64,000 bases of DNA from positions 124,001-188,000 of the forward strand of contig NZ_VDGT01000005.1 in assembly GCF_006335015.1 (NCBI RefSeq). The letters are read 5' to 3'. A program made the translations under genes and the position numbers. This document shows, one piece after another, positions 56,980-64,000 of the stretch (its first letter is position 1; the number at the start of each line of letters is the position of its first letter). Origin of the DNA: Streptomyces sedi (GTDB lineage Bacteria; Actinomycetota; Actinomycetes; Streptomycetales; Streptomycetaceae). Below the pieces are notes generated by a model that saw nothing but the letters and a program-made list of their open reading frames with translations, had not been told where the DNA came from and did no database searches.

Positions 56980-57951
56980 TCACTGGTCGACGACGGCCAT
57001 GTCGGGCTCGGCATGGCGTTCGCCGGACGCCGGTGTGAGGTTGTTCAGGCGGGCGACCTGGCCCGGGGTGAGTCGGATGCCGTCGGCGGCGCTGTTCTCC
57101 TTGAGGCGGTCGACGCGTTTCGTCCCCGGAATGGGCGCGATGCCGTCTCCTTGGGCGAGCAGCCAGGCCAGAGCTACCTGCGCGGGCGTGGCCCCGACCT
57201 CGTCGGCGACCTCGCGTACCTGGTCGACGATGCGCAGGTTGCGCGTGAGGTTGCCGCCGGTGAACCGGGGGTTGGAGCGACGCCAGTCGGCGGCGTCCAA
57301 GCCGTCCAGGGTGCGGATGTCCCCGGTGAGAAAGCCGTGTCCCAGCGGTGCGTAGGGAACCAGTCCGATGCCGAGCTCACGCAGCGTGGGCAACACCTCG
57401 GTCTCCGGGTCCCGCGTCCAGAGCGAGTACTCGCTCTGGACAGCGGCCACGGGATGGACCGCGTGGGCCCGGCGGATCGTCGCCGCTGCCGCCTCCGACA
57501 GTCCGATGTGGAGGACCTTGCCCGTCTCCACCAACTCGGCCAGCGCCCCCACCGTCTCCTCGACGGGAGTGTCGGGGTCGACCCGGTGCTGGTAGTAGAG
57601 GTCGATGCGGTCGGTTCCGAGCCGCCGCAGTGAACCGTCGACGGCCGTGTGAATGTTGGCGGGGGTGCTGTCCGGGCCGGGGCGGCCGGTGTGGGAGACG
57701 AGGCCGAACTTGGTGGCGAGGACGACTTCGTCCCGGCGGCCCTTGAGCGCGCGACCCAGCAGTTCCTCGTTGACGTAAGGGCCGTACACCTCGGCGGTGT
57801 CCAGATGGGTGACACCGAGGTCGACGGCGCGACGAATGGTGCGGATCGACTCGGTTTCGTCCCGGCCGGCGCCGGTGTAGTACGCCGACATCCCCATGAC
57901 ACCCAGGCCGATGCGCGGGACATCGAGCCTGCCGAGCGACGTGGACCGCAT
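56980..57951 (-). CDS. Aldo/keto reductase
   Basis: A 323-aa NADPH-dependent barrel. The catalytic tetrad is visible in [11 protein letters not shown] (Asp, Tyr), VVLATKFG (Lys) and LYYQHRVD (His). [13 protein letters not shown] is the NADPH phosphate-binding motif. It belongs to the AKR13-like group with a YSLWTRDPE motif. It is the first gene of the minus-strand block and is divergent from marR, with the double operator in between. Confidence 0.92.
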   Translation of the reverse strand: MRSTSLGRLDVPRIGLGVMGMSAYYTGAGRDETESIRTIRRAVDLGVTHLDTAEVYGPYVNEELLGRALKGRRDEVVLATKFGLVSHTGRPGPDSTPANIHTAVDGSLRRLGTDRIDLYYQHRVDPDTPVEETVGALAELVETGKVLHIGLSEAAAATIRRAHAVHPVAAVQSEYSLWTRDPETEVLPTLRELGIGLVPYAPLGHGFLTGDIRTLDGLDAADWRRSNPRFTGGNLTRNLRIVDQVREVADEVGATPAQVALAWLLAQGDGIAPIPGTKRVDRLKENSAADGIRLTPGQVARLNNLTPASGERHAEPDMAVVDQ

Positions 57952-57995
57952 CTGTTGTCCATTCCGTGTGGGGCGGGCCTCAGCACCGCCGAGCG

Positions 57996-58039
57996 AACTT
58001 GACGCGTCAAGTTCTACCCCTTCGAACTTGACGCGTCAA
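57996..58039. promoter_or_regulatory. Double MarR operator in the AKR-marR divergent promoter
   Basis: AACTTGACGCGTCAAGTT (57996-58013) is a perfect 18-bp palindrome. TTGACGCGTCAA (58028-58039) repeats its 12-bp core with the same left flank (AACTTGACGCGTCAA). Their centres are 29 bp apart, close to three helical turns, so both lie on one face. The second overlaps the marR -35 box. They are probable MarR sites repressing marR and the divergent AKR-led genes. Confidence 0.8.
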
Positions 58040-58055
58040 CAAGTGGGTCTAGGAT
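58028..58055 (+). promoter_or_regulatory. marR promoter
   Basis: TTGACG (58028-58033) and TAGGAT (58050-58055) are 16 bp apart. The ATG at 58062 lies 6 nt after the -10 box, so the transcript is probably leaderless. The -35 box is part of the downstream operator. Confidence 0.7.
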
Positions 58056-58061
58056 GTCCTC

Positions 58062-58796
58062 ATGGCGAGGACGGCAGATGACACGAACGGCCGGCGCCGT
58101 CGGCGGCCACGGAGCGGGCCGGCATCCGAGGCGACGGCTCATGCCGACGAAGGCTCCGAATCGGGGAGGTCCACCGGTCCGGCTACCGAGACGCGATGGC
58201 TGAACGGCGACGAGCTGGCGGCGTGGCTGGCCAACTCCGCGATCATGATCAGCCTGCCGGCCGCACTGGACGCACGCATGCAGCGCGAGGCCCAGCTGAC
58301 CTTCTTCGAGTACATGGTGCTCTCGGTCCTCTCCGAGCAGCCGGATCGCACCATGCAGATGAGCGCCCTGGCCGCGCGAACGGCGGCGTCACTGTCGAGG
58401 CTGTCCCATGTCGTCGGTCGGCTTGAGAAGCGCGAACTGATCACACGGCAGCGGATCCCCGGTTCCGGAAGGCGCACCGCCGCGACGCTGACCGAGGCCG
58501 GTTACGACGTAGTGGTGGCAGCGGCGCCGGGACACGTCGCCGCGGTCCGCGAGTACCTGATCGATGATCTCGGTCCTGAGGAGCTGGCGGCACTGCGCCG
58601 CATCGGCGCCTCGGTGGACGCGGCCATCAAGCGCGGGCAACCCGACGCGGGCTCCGCGGCGAGTACGGCCGGCCCCACGGCGGGCCGGGGTGTCGCACGC
58701 GCCGGGCGGGTGCCCCGGGACCGGACGCGCGTCCGGTCCCGGGGCGGCGACCCCGCCGGTCAGTCCGTCAACTCGGCGAGCGCATCGGGGGTGTAG
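58062..58796 (+). CDS. MarR-family regulator with run-on C-terminus
   Basis: A 244-aa MarR protein. After a polar, Arg-rich N-terminus, the domain runs from WLNGDELAAWLANSAIMISLPAALDARMQREAQLTFFEYMVL. The recognition helix is TAASLSRLSHVVGRLEKRELI, followed by the wing PGSGRRTAATLTEAG. Homology ends near residue 190 (VDAAIKRGQPD). The remaining 50 or so residues are translated from a GC palindrome and from the antisense of the next gene's 3' end (37-bp overlap). The original stop was probably lost. It is the likely ligand-sensing repressor of the divergent AKR operon. Confidence 0.88.
   Translation: MARTADDTNGRRRRRPRSGPASEATAHADEGSESGRSTGPATETRWLNGDELAAWLANSAIMISLPAALDARMQREAQLTFFEYMVLSVLSEQPDRTMQMSALAARTAASLSRLSHVVGRLEKRELITRQRIPGSGRRTAATLTEAGYDVVVAAAPGHVAAVREYLIDDLGPEELAALRRIGASVDAAIKRGQPDAGSAASTAGPTAGRGVARAGRVPRDRTRVRSRGGDPAGQSVNSASASGV
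58712..58745. terminator. Perfect 34-bp palindrome between marR and the CMD gene
   Basis: GCCCCGGGACCGGACGC (58712-58728) is followed at once by its exact inverse (58729-58745). Its form and place between convergent genes are those of a bidirectional terminator, yet it lies inside the marR reading frame, 15 bp before the CMD stop. Confidence 0.75.
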
Positions 58797-59245
58797 GTGC
58801 CTCCCGGCATCCGGGTGATGACGCCGAACCGGTTGGCCGCGTTGATCAGCGCGACCAGGGAGACCAGCGCGACGGTCTGGTCGTCGTCGAAGTGCTCGCG
58901 CACGCGACGCCATGTCGCGTCGGAGACGCCCCCGTGGGAGTCGGCGATCCTGGTGCCCTCCTCGGCCAGCGCCAGCGCGGCGCGCTCGGCCTCGGTGAAC
59001 ACCGCCGACTCCCGCCACACCGCCACCAGATGGAGTCGGGTCGGGGTCTCCCCCGCGGCGGCGGCCTGCCTGCTGTGCAGGTCGACGCACCAGCCGCAGC
59101 CGTTGATCTGGCTGGCGCGCAGCTCCACCAACTCCTGGAGCGCGTGGGGCAGCGGCGACTCCTGGAGCGCCTGGCCGACGTGGTAGAGCCGCTTGGTGAT
59201 CGTGGCGCCGACGTCGTTGGTCAGCAGGTCGATTCGGGGTTCCAT
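58760..59245 (-). CDS. Carboxymuconolactone decarboxylase/AhpD-like protein
   Basis: A 161-aa alkylhydroperoxidase-fold protein. The redox motif is CGWCVDLH (Cys50, Cys53, His57), as in AhpD-type proteins. ELVELRASQINGC is the family block. GAGAGG precedes the ATG at 59245. It is divergent from an ECF41 sigma factor, the conserved context for that sigma group, which makes it the predicted regulon member. Its likely role is peroxide or quinone detoxification. Confidence 0.92.
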   Translation of the reverse strand: MEPRIDLLTNDVGATITKRLYHVGQALQESPLPHALQELVELRASQINGCGWCVDLHSRQAAAAGETPTRLHLVAVWRESAVFTEAERAALALAEEGTRIADSHGGVSDATWRRVREHFDDDQTVALVSLVALINAANRFGVITRMPGGTYTPDALAELTD

Positions 59246-59371
59246 GGCTGTGTCCTCTCTCCGTTGCGGCGTGCCGCCGCCCAGGGGGCGCGGCGTTCCG
59301 ACGGACACGGGGTGCCGGCGCGGGCCGCCCCGTGACGTCCACGGCGGTGTGACGTGCGCCACCGGGCCCGG

Positions 59372-59398
59372 ATGTCACAGGGCGGCGGGGGCCGGCGT
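59372..59398 (+). promoter_or_regulatory. ECF41-type autoregulatory promoter
   Basis: TGTCACA (59372-59378) and CGTC (59395-59398) are 16 bp apart, matching the conserved ECF41 promoter. It lies 43 bp upstream of the sigma gene start, so the factor probably drives its own transcription. I see no equally good copy directed at the CMD gene; CGTCACA on the minus strand (59352-59346) is the nearest. Confidence 0.75.
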
Positions 59399-59440
59399 CT
59401 CGTGTGCGGAGCGAACGGCGGCACGACGGGAGGACCGGGC

Positions 59441-60379
59441 ATGGGCGAGGGCGGCGGGCCGAGGGGCGGCACGGGCGGAACGCCCGGCCCGACCGGCCGG
59501 GTGGACACGGCGACCGAGGTGTTCCTGGCCCACCGGGGGCTGCTGTTCACCGTCGCCTACGAGATGTTGGGTTCGGCCGCCGACGCGGAGGACGTGCTCC
59601 AGGAGACGTGGCTGCGGTGGGAGCGCGTCGATCTGGACGGCGTGCGCGAGCGGCGGGCCTATCTGGTGCGCGTCACCGTGCGCCAGGCGCTGATGCGGCT
59701 GCGCACGGTTCGCCGCCGGCGGGAGACCTATGTCGGGCCCTGGCTGCCGGAGCCGCTGCTGACCGCGCCCGACGTGGCCGAGGACGTGGCACTGGCGGAG
59801 AGCGTCTCGATGGCGATGCTGCTGGTGCTGGAGACGCTCGGCCCGACGGAGCGGGCGGTGTTCGTGCTGCGCGAGGTGTTCGAGGTGGACTACGGGGAGA
59901 TCGCCGAGGCCGTCGGGAAGACGCCCGCGACGGTCCGTCAGATCGCGCGGCGGGCGCGGGGGCACGTCGCCGCGCGCCGACCGCGCGGCGGCGTCTCCCC
60001 CGCCGAGGCGCGCGACGCGCTCGCCGCCTTCCGGCGGGCGGTCGAGACCGGTGATCTCCAGGGGCTGCTCGACGTGTTGGCGCCCGACGTCGTGCTGCTG
60101 GGCGACGGCGGCGGAGTCGTGCCGGCGGTGCGGGCGCCCGTCGTCGGGGCGTCCAGGGTGGCGCCGTTGATCGTCACGGGCCTCGCGCGGCAGGGCGCCA
60201 CCGCCTCGCTGCGGCCCGCGCAGGTCAACGGGCACCCGGCGCTGATCCTGCGGCTCGACGACGCGCTCGACACCGTGCTGGCGGCGAGCGTGGAGGGCGG
60301 CCTGATCACCGCCCTCTACGCCGTGCGCAACCCCGAGAAGCTGGCGCGGATCGGGCGGGAGACCACGGTGCACCGTTGA
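59441..60379 (+). CDS. sigJ: ECF41-family RNA polymerase sigma factor (SigJ-like)
   Basis: A 312-aa ECF sigma. Sigma2 spans FLAHRGLLFTVAYEMLGSAADAEDVLQETWLRW and sigma4 spans LETLGPTERAVFVLREVFEVDYGEIAEAVGKTPATVRQIARRARGHV. A C-terminal SnoaL-like domain acts in this group as a built-in inhibitor or switch. Group motifs are WLPEP (101-105), DGGG (222-225) and NPEKL (297-301). No anti-sigma gene is adjacent, as expected. The ATG at 59441 has GGAGGA upstream. Confidence 0.92.
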   Translation: MGEGGGPRGGTGGTPGPTGRVDTATEVFLAHRGLLFTVAYEMLGSAADAEDVLQETWLRWERVDLDGVRERRAYLVRVTVRQALMRLRTVRRRRETYVGPWLPEPLLTAPDVAEDVALAESVSMAMLLVLETLGPTERAVFVLREVFEVDYGEIAEAVGKTPATVRQIARRARGHVAARRPRGGVSPAEARDALAAFRRAVETGDLQGLLDVLAPDVVLLGDGGGVVPAVRAPVVGASRVAPLIVTGLARQGATASLRPAQVNGHPALILRLDDALDTVLAASVEGGLITALYAVRNPEKLARIGRETTVHR

Positions 60380-60400
60380 CCGGTCGACGCCGGCCGGACC

Positions 60401-61348
60401 CTATCCCTGGGTGATCACCACCGTCACGGTGCGGTTGAGCGCGGTGTCGTCGAACGGGGCGTCGCGCTGGTCGGCGCTGCCGGTGGTGAACGTGGCGATC
60501 GGGCGGTCGGCGGCGTCGCTGAGTTCGCGGGCGGCGACGAGGGCGCGCCAGAGCGCGAGCACCGACCCGCCGCTGTCGGGGGCGCCGGGGACGGCCGCCG
60601 CGTGGCCGAGGATCTCGACGCGGGCGTCGGGGTCGGTGTGCGTGGCGAGCGCGGCGCCGAGGGCGGCGAGCCGTTCGGCGCCGCCGGGGGTGAGCTGGTC
60701 GGCCTCCGCGAAGACCACCTCGGTGAAGGCGACCTCGACCGCGGCCCCCTCGGCGGTCACCCGCAGCCCCTGGCCGGCGAGTTGGCGGGCCAGTTCCCTG
60801 GCGGCGGCGGCCCGTTCGGCCGCCGCCTGGGAGGCCGCGTCGGCCTCGGCCGTGGGGCCCGGGTCGCCGCCGTCACCGTCGTCGCGGTCGGGCTCGGTCG
60901 GCGCGGCGATCGGGGTCTCCCCCTCCGTTTCGGAGCCGGTGAGCAGGGTGCCGCCGACGGCGAGCGCCGCGGCGACCGCGGAGAGCGCGAGCACCCCGGC
61001 CGTGCGGGCCCGGTGGCGGCCCAGGACCGCGCGGGGGCCCCGGCCGGTGAGGCGCGCGACGCGGGCCAGGCCGGCGCGGGCGTCGGGGTCGTCGGGTCGG
61101 CGGGTCAGGACGCGCCGCCAGCACGCGGCGGCCTCGTCGAACTCGCCGCGCTGCGCGTGGAGTCGGGCGCGCAGGTCGAGCACGTCAGGGTGGTCCGCGA
61201 ACGCGGGGGCGCCGTCCAGGACGCGCAGCGCTTCCTCGATGTCGCCCGCGCGGGCTGCCCTGCGCGCGCGGGACACCCGCAGAGCGACGCGGAGCGGGTC
61301 TCCGGTCGGCTCGGATGCCCGGTCGCGCGGCGGCGGGGGTTCGGTCAT
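60401..61348 (-). CDS. TPR membrane protein with OmpA-like C-terminal domain
   Basis: A 315-aa protein. The N-terminal cytosolic part has TPR-like helices (ALRVSRARRAARAGDIEEALRVLDG, then GEFDEAAACWRRVLTRRPDDP). A single membrane helix follows (AGVLALSAVAAALAVGGTLL), then an acidic linker and an outside OmpA-like domain (VVFAEADQLTPGGAERLAALGAALATH to NRTVTVVI). The peptidoglycan-binding Asp/Arg pair is not clearly conserved. It is 41 bp after the Hsp70-like gene in the same operon and is convergent with sigJ (21-bp gap). Confidence 0.75.
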   Translation of the reverse strand: MTEPPPPRDRASEPTGDPLRVALRVSRARRAARAGDIEEALRVLDGAPAFADHPDVLDLRARLHAQRGEFDEAAACWRRVLTRRPDDPDARAGLARVARLTGRGPRAVLGRHRARTAGVLALSAVAAALAVGGTLLTGSETEGETPIAAPTEPDRDDGDGGDPGPTAEADAASQAAAERAAAARELARQLAGQGLRVTAEGAAVEVAFTEVVFAEADQLTPGGAERLAALGAALATHTDPDARVEILGHAAAVPGAPDSGGSVLALWRALVAARELSDAADRPIATFTTGSADQRDAPFDDTALNRTVTVVITQG

Positions 61349-61389
61349 GGTCGCTCTCCCTCCTCACCTCGGTCGGTGGGGCCTTCGGT

Positions 61390-63888
61390 TCAGTTGATTC
61401 CGCCGGTCTTGCGCTCCACCTCGCCGGCGGCGCCTGGTGGGAGGAGACGGCGCAGTCGTTCGTTCACGCCGGCGAGGGCCCTGCGGTTGCCCTGGGCGAT
61501 GGCCTGGCGGCCCTCCAGGATCGCGGCGTCCGCCTGGGCGCGGGAGTGCATCTGGTCGCGCATCGACTCCAGCGAGTTGAAGACGAGGAACTCCCACTGG
61601 TCGGTGCGGCGCAGCAGCTCGATCTGGAACTCCCTGGCGCGTTCGTTGAGTCGGCGCAGGTCGGCCGGCTTGGCGTCCTCGCCGAGGGCGCTGACGCGGT
61701 CGCGCAGCGACTGGAGCTCGGCGCGGTCGGAGTGGCCGCCGCCGTTGTGCTCGATGATGTCCTGGCACTGGCTGAGGAGTTCCCACAGCTCGCGTTGGAG
61801 CCCCGGCACCTCGATGGCCTCCTCGATGTCGTCGAGCTGGGCCTCCAGGTCGCGGATGCGGCGGTCGCTGTTGACGGCGGCGCCGGTGTCGACGGCGGCG
61901 GCGTCGACGTCCTTGCGGAGCTGCGGCACGGACCGCTGGTCGGTGAGGTCGTCGAGGGCGCGCTGCGCCTGCTCGGCGTGGACGTCGTCGGCCTGGTCAC
62001 GGAGGTCGTTGACGCGGGCCTCCAGGTCGTGGAGGCGGTCGACCAGCTCGTCGTGCTCGGGAGCCAGCAGGTCGGAACGGTTGATCGTCGCCTCGAACTG
62101 CTGCTGGACCAGCGGGATGTCGGCGGTGACCAGCACCTCGCGGCTGCTGGCCTGGATCTCGAAGGTCACCTCCACCTCGCTCTGCGCCGGCAGCTCGATC
62201 CGCACGTCGCGCGGCCTGATCTCCAGCTGGCCGACGCGGGTGTTGCGGTCGGCGCGGGGGCGGTCGCCCTCCAGCAGCGGGATCTTGATGACGGCGTCGG
62301 GCTCGGAGTGGCGCAGCGCGATGGTGGTGCGGTAGGTCTTGGTGACCATGGTGGGCAGCGAGGTGCCCTTGCGCAGCAGCGGGTCGAACCGGCCGTCGGC
62401 CTTGCCGATGCCGAGGGTGCCGGTGAGGACGGCGTCGCCGGGGACGACGGCGGCGTGGCCGACGGAGAAGGTGTCGCCGACCAGCTTCTGCCGGTCGCCG
62501 GCCCCGTCGGTCAGCTCGACGACGAAGCGCGAGGTGGTGTCGGGGTCGATGCTGACCTCAAGGTAGAAGGCGCCGTCCGAGGTGAGCGCGGTGCGCGGGC
62601 TGCGGAACGGCAGCTTGCCGTGGGGGTTGGCGACGGTGACCGCGTAGCCGGTCCAGTCGACGTCGTCGCCGCTGGTGACCGTGCCGGAGACGGGGACGTC
62701 GGTGGTGTCCACGGTCTGCGCGGGATAGGTGAGTTCGACGGCGAACTCGCCGACGGCCGCCCGGTGCGGGGCGCGCGGCGCGCGGACGCTGCGGGCGAAG
62801 ACGGCGGCGCCGCGCGCCACCACGGTGGTGGGGTCCTGGCTGTGGTCGAGGGGGATGCCGGGGCCCTCCTCGGGGTCGGCCAGCAGGGCGCGCAGCCCGG
62901 GGCTGAGGGTGGCGCCGCCGACCAGCAGCATCCGGTCGATGTCGTCGGGGCGCAGCGCGCTCTCGGCGAGCGCGTCCCGGCAGAGCCGGATGGCGCGGAC
63001 GTAGAAGGGGCGCGCCAGCTTCTCCAGGGCGTTCCTGGTGAGGGTGAACTCGAACGGTTCGGTGCCGCCGTGGCCGTCGTCGAGGTCGGCGAAGATGTCG
63101 GCCGCGAGGTCGCGGGAGAGGGCGATCTTGGCGTTCTCCGCCTCGGCCTTGAGCTTGGCGAAGTTGCGCCGCCAGAGCGCGTTTCCGCGGGTGAAGTCGT
63201 TCAGTCCCAGGTCGCGTCGGACGGCCGGGGCCAGCAGGTCGTCGACGAGGGCCCAGTCGATGAGCTTGCCGCCGAGGTGCGGGTCGCCGGCGTGCTGGAT
63301 GAGTTGCAGCTCGCCGTCGCGCTTGCTCATGACGGCCGCGTCGAAGGTGCCGCCGCCGAGGTCGAAGACCATCCAGTGCGCCGACTCGGAGGCGTCCCGC
63401 ACGCCGTAGGCGATGGCGGCGGCGGTGGGCTCCTGCACCAGCGGGCAGTGCTCGCCGAGGCCGGCGAGTGCGGCGGCCTCGCTGGTGGCGTTGTTCTGGT
63501 TGAGGGCGAACGAGGCCGGCACGGTGATCACCGCGGCGGCCGGCTGCTCGCCGAACTCGTGGGCGACGTCCTGGCGCAGCGACTTCAGCACCTCGGCGGA
63601 GAGCTGCTCGGGGGACATGGTGACGCCGGCGCGACGGAACGCGCGGTGCGCGCCCGCGGTCCCCATCTCCTGTTTGAACTCGGCGTAGGCGTCGTCGACG
63701 TCGCTCTCGGTGCGTTCCTTGGCGCGGCGGCCGACGTGCACCACCCCGGGCTTCGGGCTCCAGACGGCGGAGGGGGTGTAGTCCCAGCCGTCGTTGTTCT
63801 TGATGACGCGCACGCCGTCCTCCTCGGCGACGGCGATGGCGCTGTTGGTCGTTCCGAGATCGATTCCGAAGTCGATGGTCTCGCGCAC
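61390..63888 (-). CDS. Hsp70-family (DnaK-like) chaperone with coiled-coil C-terminus
   Basis: An 832-aa protein. The ATPase domain has the phosphate loops GIDLGTTNSAIAVAEEDG and MVFDLGGGTFDAAVMSK, with MLLVGGATLSPGLRALLAD near 320. The N-terminal 370 residues therefore match DnaK, but the substrate-binding half does not. In its place are two beta-rich blocks (VELTYPAQTVDTTDVPVSGTV and ELPAQSEVEVTFEIQASSRE), then about 220 helical residues with coiled-coil heptads (HDLEARVNDLRDQADDVHAEQA). It is a specialised Hsp70, not the housekeeping DnaK. The ATG starts directly at the domain. Confidence 0.9.
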   Translation of the reverse strand: MRETIDFGIDLGTTNSAIAVAEEDGVRVIKNNDGWDYTPSAVWSPKPGVVHVGRRAKERTESDVDDAYAEFKQEMGTAGAHRAFRRAGVTMSPEQLSAEVLKSLRQDVAHEFGEQPAAAVITVPASFALNQNNATSEAAALAGLGEHCPLVQEPTAAAIAYGVRDASESAHWMVFDLGGGTFDAAVMSKRDGELQLIQHAGDPHLGGKLIDWALVDDLLAPAVRRDLGLNDFTRGNALWRRNFAKLKAEAENAKIALSRDLAADIFADLDDGHGGTEPFEFTLTRNALEKLARPFYVRAIRLCRDALAESALRPDDIDRMLLVGGATLSPGLRALLADPEEGPGIPLDHSQDPTTVVARGAAVFARSVRAPRAPHRAAVGEFAVELTYPAQTVDTTDVPVSGTVTSGDDVDWTGYAVTVANPHGKLPFRSPRTALTSDGAFYLEVSIDPDTTSRFVVELTDGAGDRQKLVGDTFSVGHAAVVPGDAVLTGTLGIGKADGRFDPLLRKGTSLPTMVTKTYRTTIALRHSEPDAVIKIPLLEGDRPRADRNTRVGQLEIRPRDVRIELPAQSEVEVTFEIQASSREVLVTADIPLVQQQFEATINRSDLLAPEHDELVDRLHDLEARVNDLRDQADDVHAEQAQRALDDLTDQRSVPQLRKDVDAAAVDTGAAVNSDRRIRDLEAQLDDIEEAIEVPGLQRELWELLSQCQDIIEHNGGGHSDRAELQSLRDRVSALGEDAKPADLRRLNERAREFQIELLRRTDQWEFLVFNSLESMRDQMHSRAQADAAILEGRQAIAQGNRRALAGVNERLRRLLPPGAAGEVERKTGGIN

Positions 63889-63900
63889 TGGTCTCCCCTC

Positions 63901-64000
63901 TCAGCTGCTCGGCGCGGTGTCGGTCGCCGTGTCGGTGGGTCCCGGCTCCGGCTCCTGGACGGGGCGGCCGACGATGACCTGGCCCATCTGGATGCGTCGG
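63901..64000 (-). CDS. C-terminus of an upstream gene, possibly GrpE-like
   Basis: Only the last 32 codons are in the window, reading RRIQMGQVIVGRPVQEPEPG and then a Thr/Asp-rich end with TAPSS before TGA. The short strand IQMGQVIVG resembles the last beta strand of GrpE nucleotide-exchange factors, which would suit its place 12 bp before the Hsp70-like gene. The fragment is too short to decide. Confidence 0.45.
   Translation of the reverse strand, partial: RRIQMGQVIVGRPVQEPEPGPTDTATDTAPSS

Noticed and set aside
44371..58796. Classical secondary-metabolite gene cluster
   Set aside because: No polyketide synthase, NRPS, terpene synthase, lanthipeptide or other core biosynthetic gene is present; the contents look catabolic or tailoring only.

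Overview
The window is high-GC actinobacterial DNA of Streptomyces type. Codons end almost always in G or C, GTG starts and 4-bp ATGA/GTGA gene overlaps are common, and several genes have a TAnnnT -10 box directly upstream of the start codon, as in leaderless transcripts. The gene order rok7B7-xylFGH, ngcEFG, acnA, HTH-murA and msrB-murC-hemQ-hemG-hemE matches what I remember of the Streptomyces chromosome core. No rRNA, tRNA, CRISPR, insertion sequence or prophage was seen.

Layout. (1) 1-8.2 kb: a truncated SAV2148-type HEPN gene, then the trehalose-from-glycogen pair treY and treZ. They are separated by an AA10 lytic polysaccharide monooxygenase (LPMO), a DUF1707-FHA protein and an acetyltransferase. 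Two CebR-type palindromes flank the LPMO promoter. (2) 8.2-25.8 kb: housekeeping genes msrB, murC, a RibD-like reductase, zapE, a DUF692/partner/TIGR04222 triad, hemQ-hemG-hemE, DUF3000, an orphan LuxR response regulator, RNase D, the fatty-acid oxidation pair fadA-fadB, a NYN protein and a VOC protein. (3) 25.9-36.4 kb: dxs, the xylFGH sugar importer, its ROK regulator, and the ngcEFG importer for N-acetylglucosamine or chito-oligosaccharides, which has no ATPase of its own. (4) 36.7-44.3 kb: aconitase, a small self-regulated ABC export operon, and a MurA homologue with an N-terminal HTH. (5) 44.3-58.8 kb: an accessory island of oxidoreductases (ALDH, two zinc/quinone ADHs, two Gfo/Idh, AKR), an MBL hydrolase, an alpha/beta hydrolase and an ABM protein, with HxlR, LAL-LuxR and MarR regulators. 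(6) 58.8-64 kb: a carboxymuconolactone decarboxylase divergent from an ECF41 sigma factor, then an Hsp70-like chaperone cluster that continues past the right edge.

Connections. The LPMO, CebR-type boxes, ngcEFG with a DasR-like site, xylFGH and Rok7B7 all point to use of cellulose, chitin and xylan. The strongest candidate for an uncharacterised system is the translationally coupled triad at 12.9-15.1 kb. It pairs a multinuclear non-haem iron oxidase (DUF692) and a DUF2063-like partner with a membrane protein that ends in a Cys/Gly/Ser-rich tail. Enzymes of this iron-oxidase family modify cysteines in RiPP precursors, so the tail is a plausible substrate. Clear cis-regulatory sites include a MarR double operator, an ECF41 autoregulatory promoter, a triple half-site operator before HTH-MurA and an 18-bp inverted repeat before acnA.
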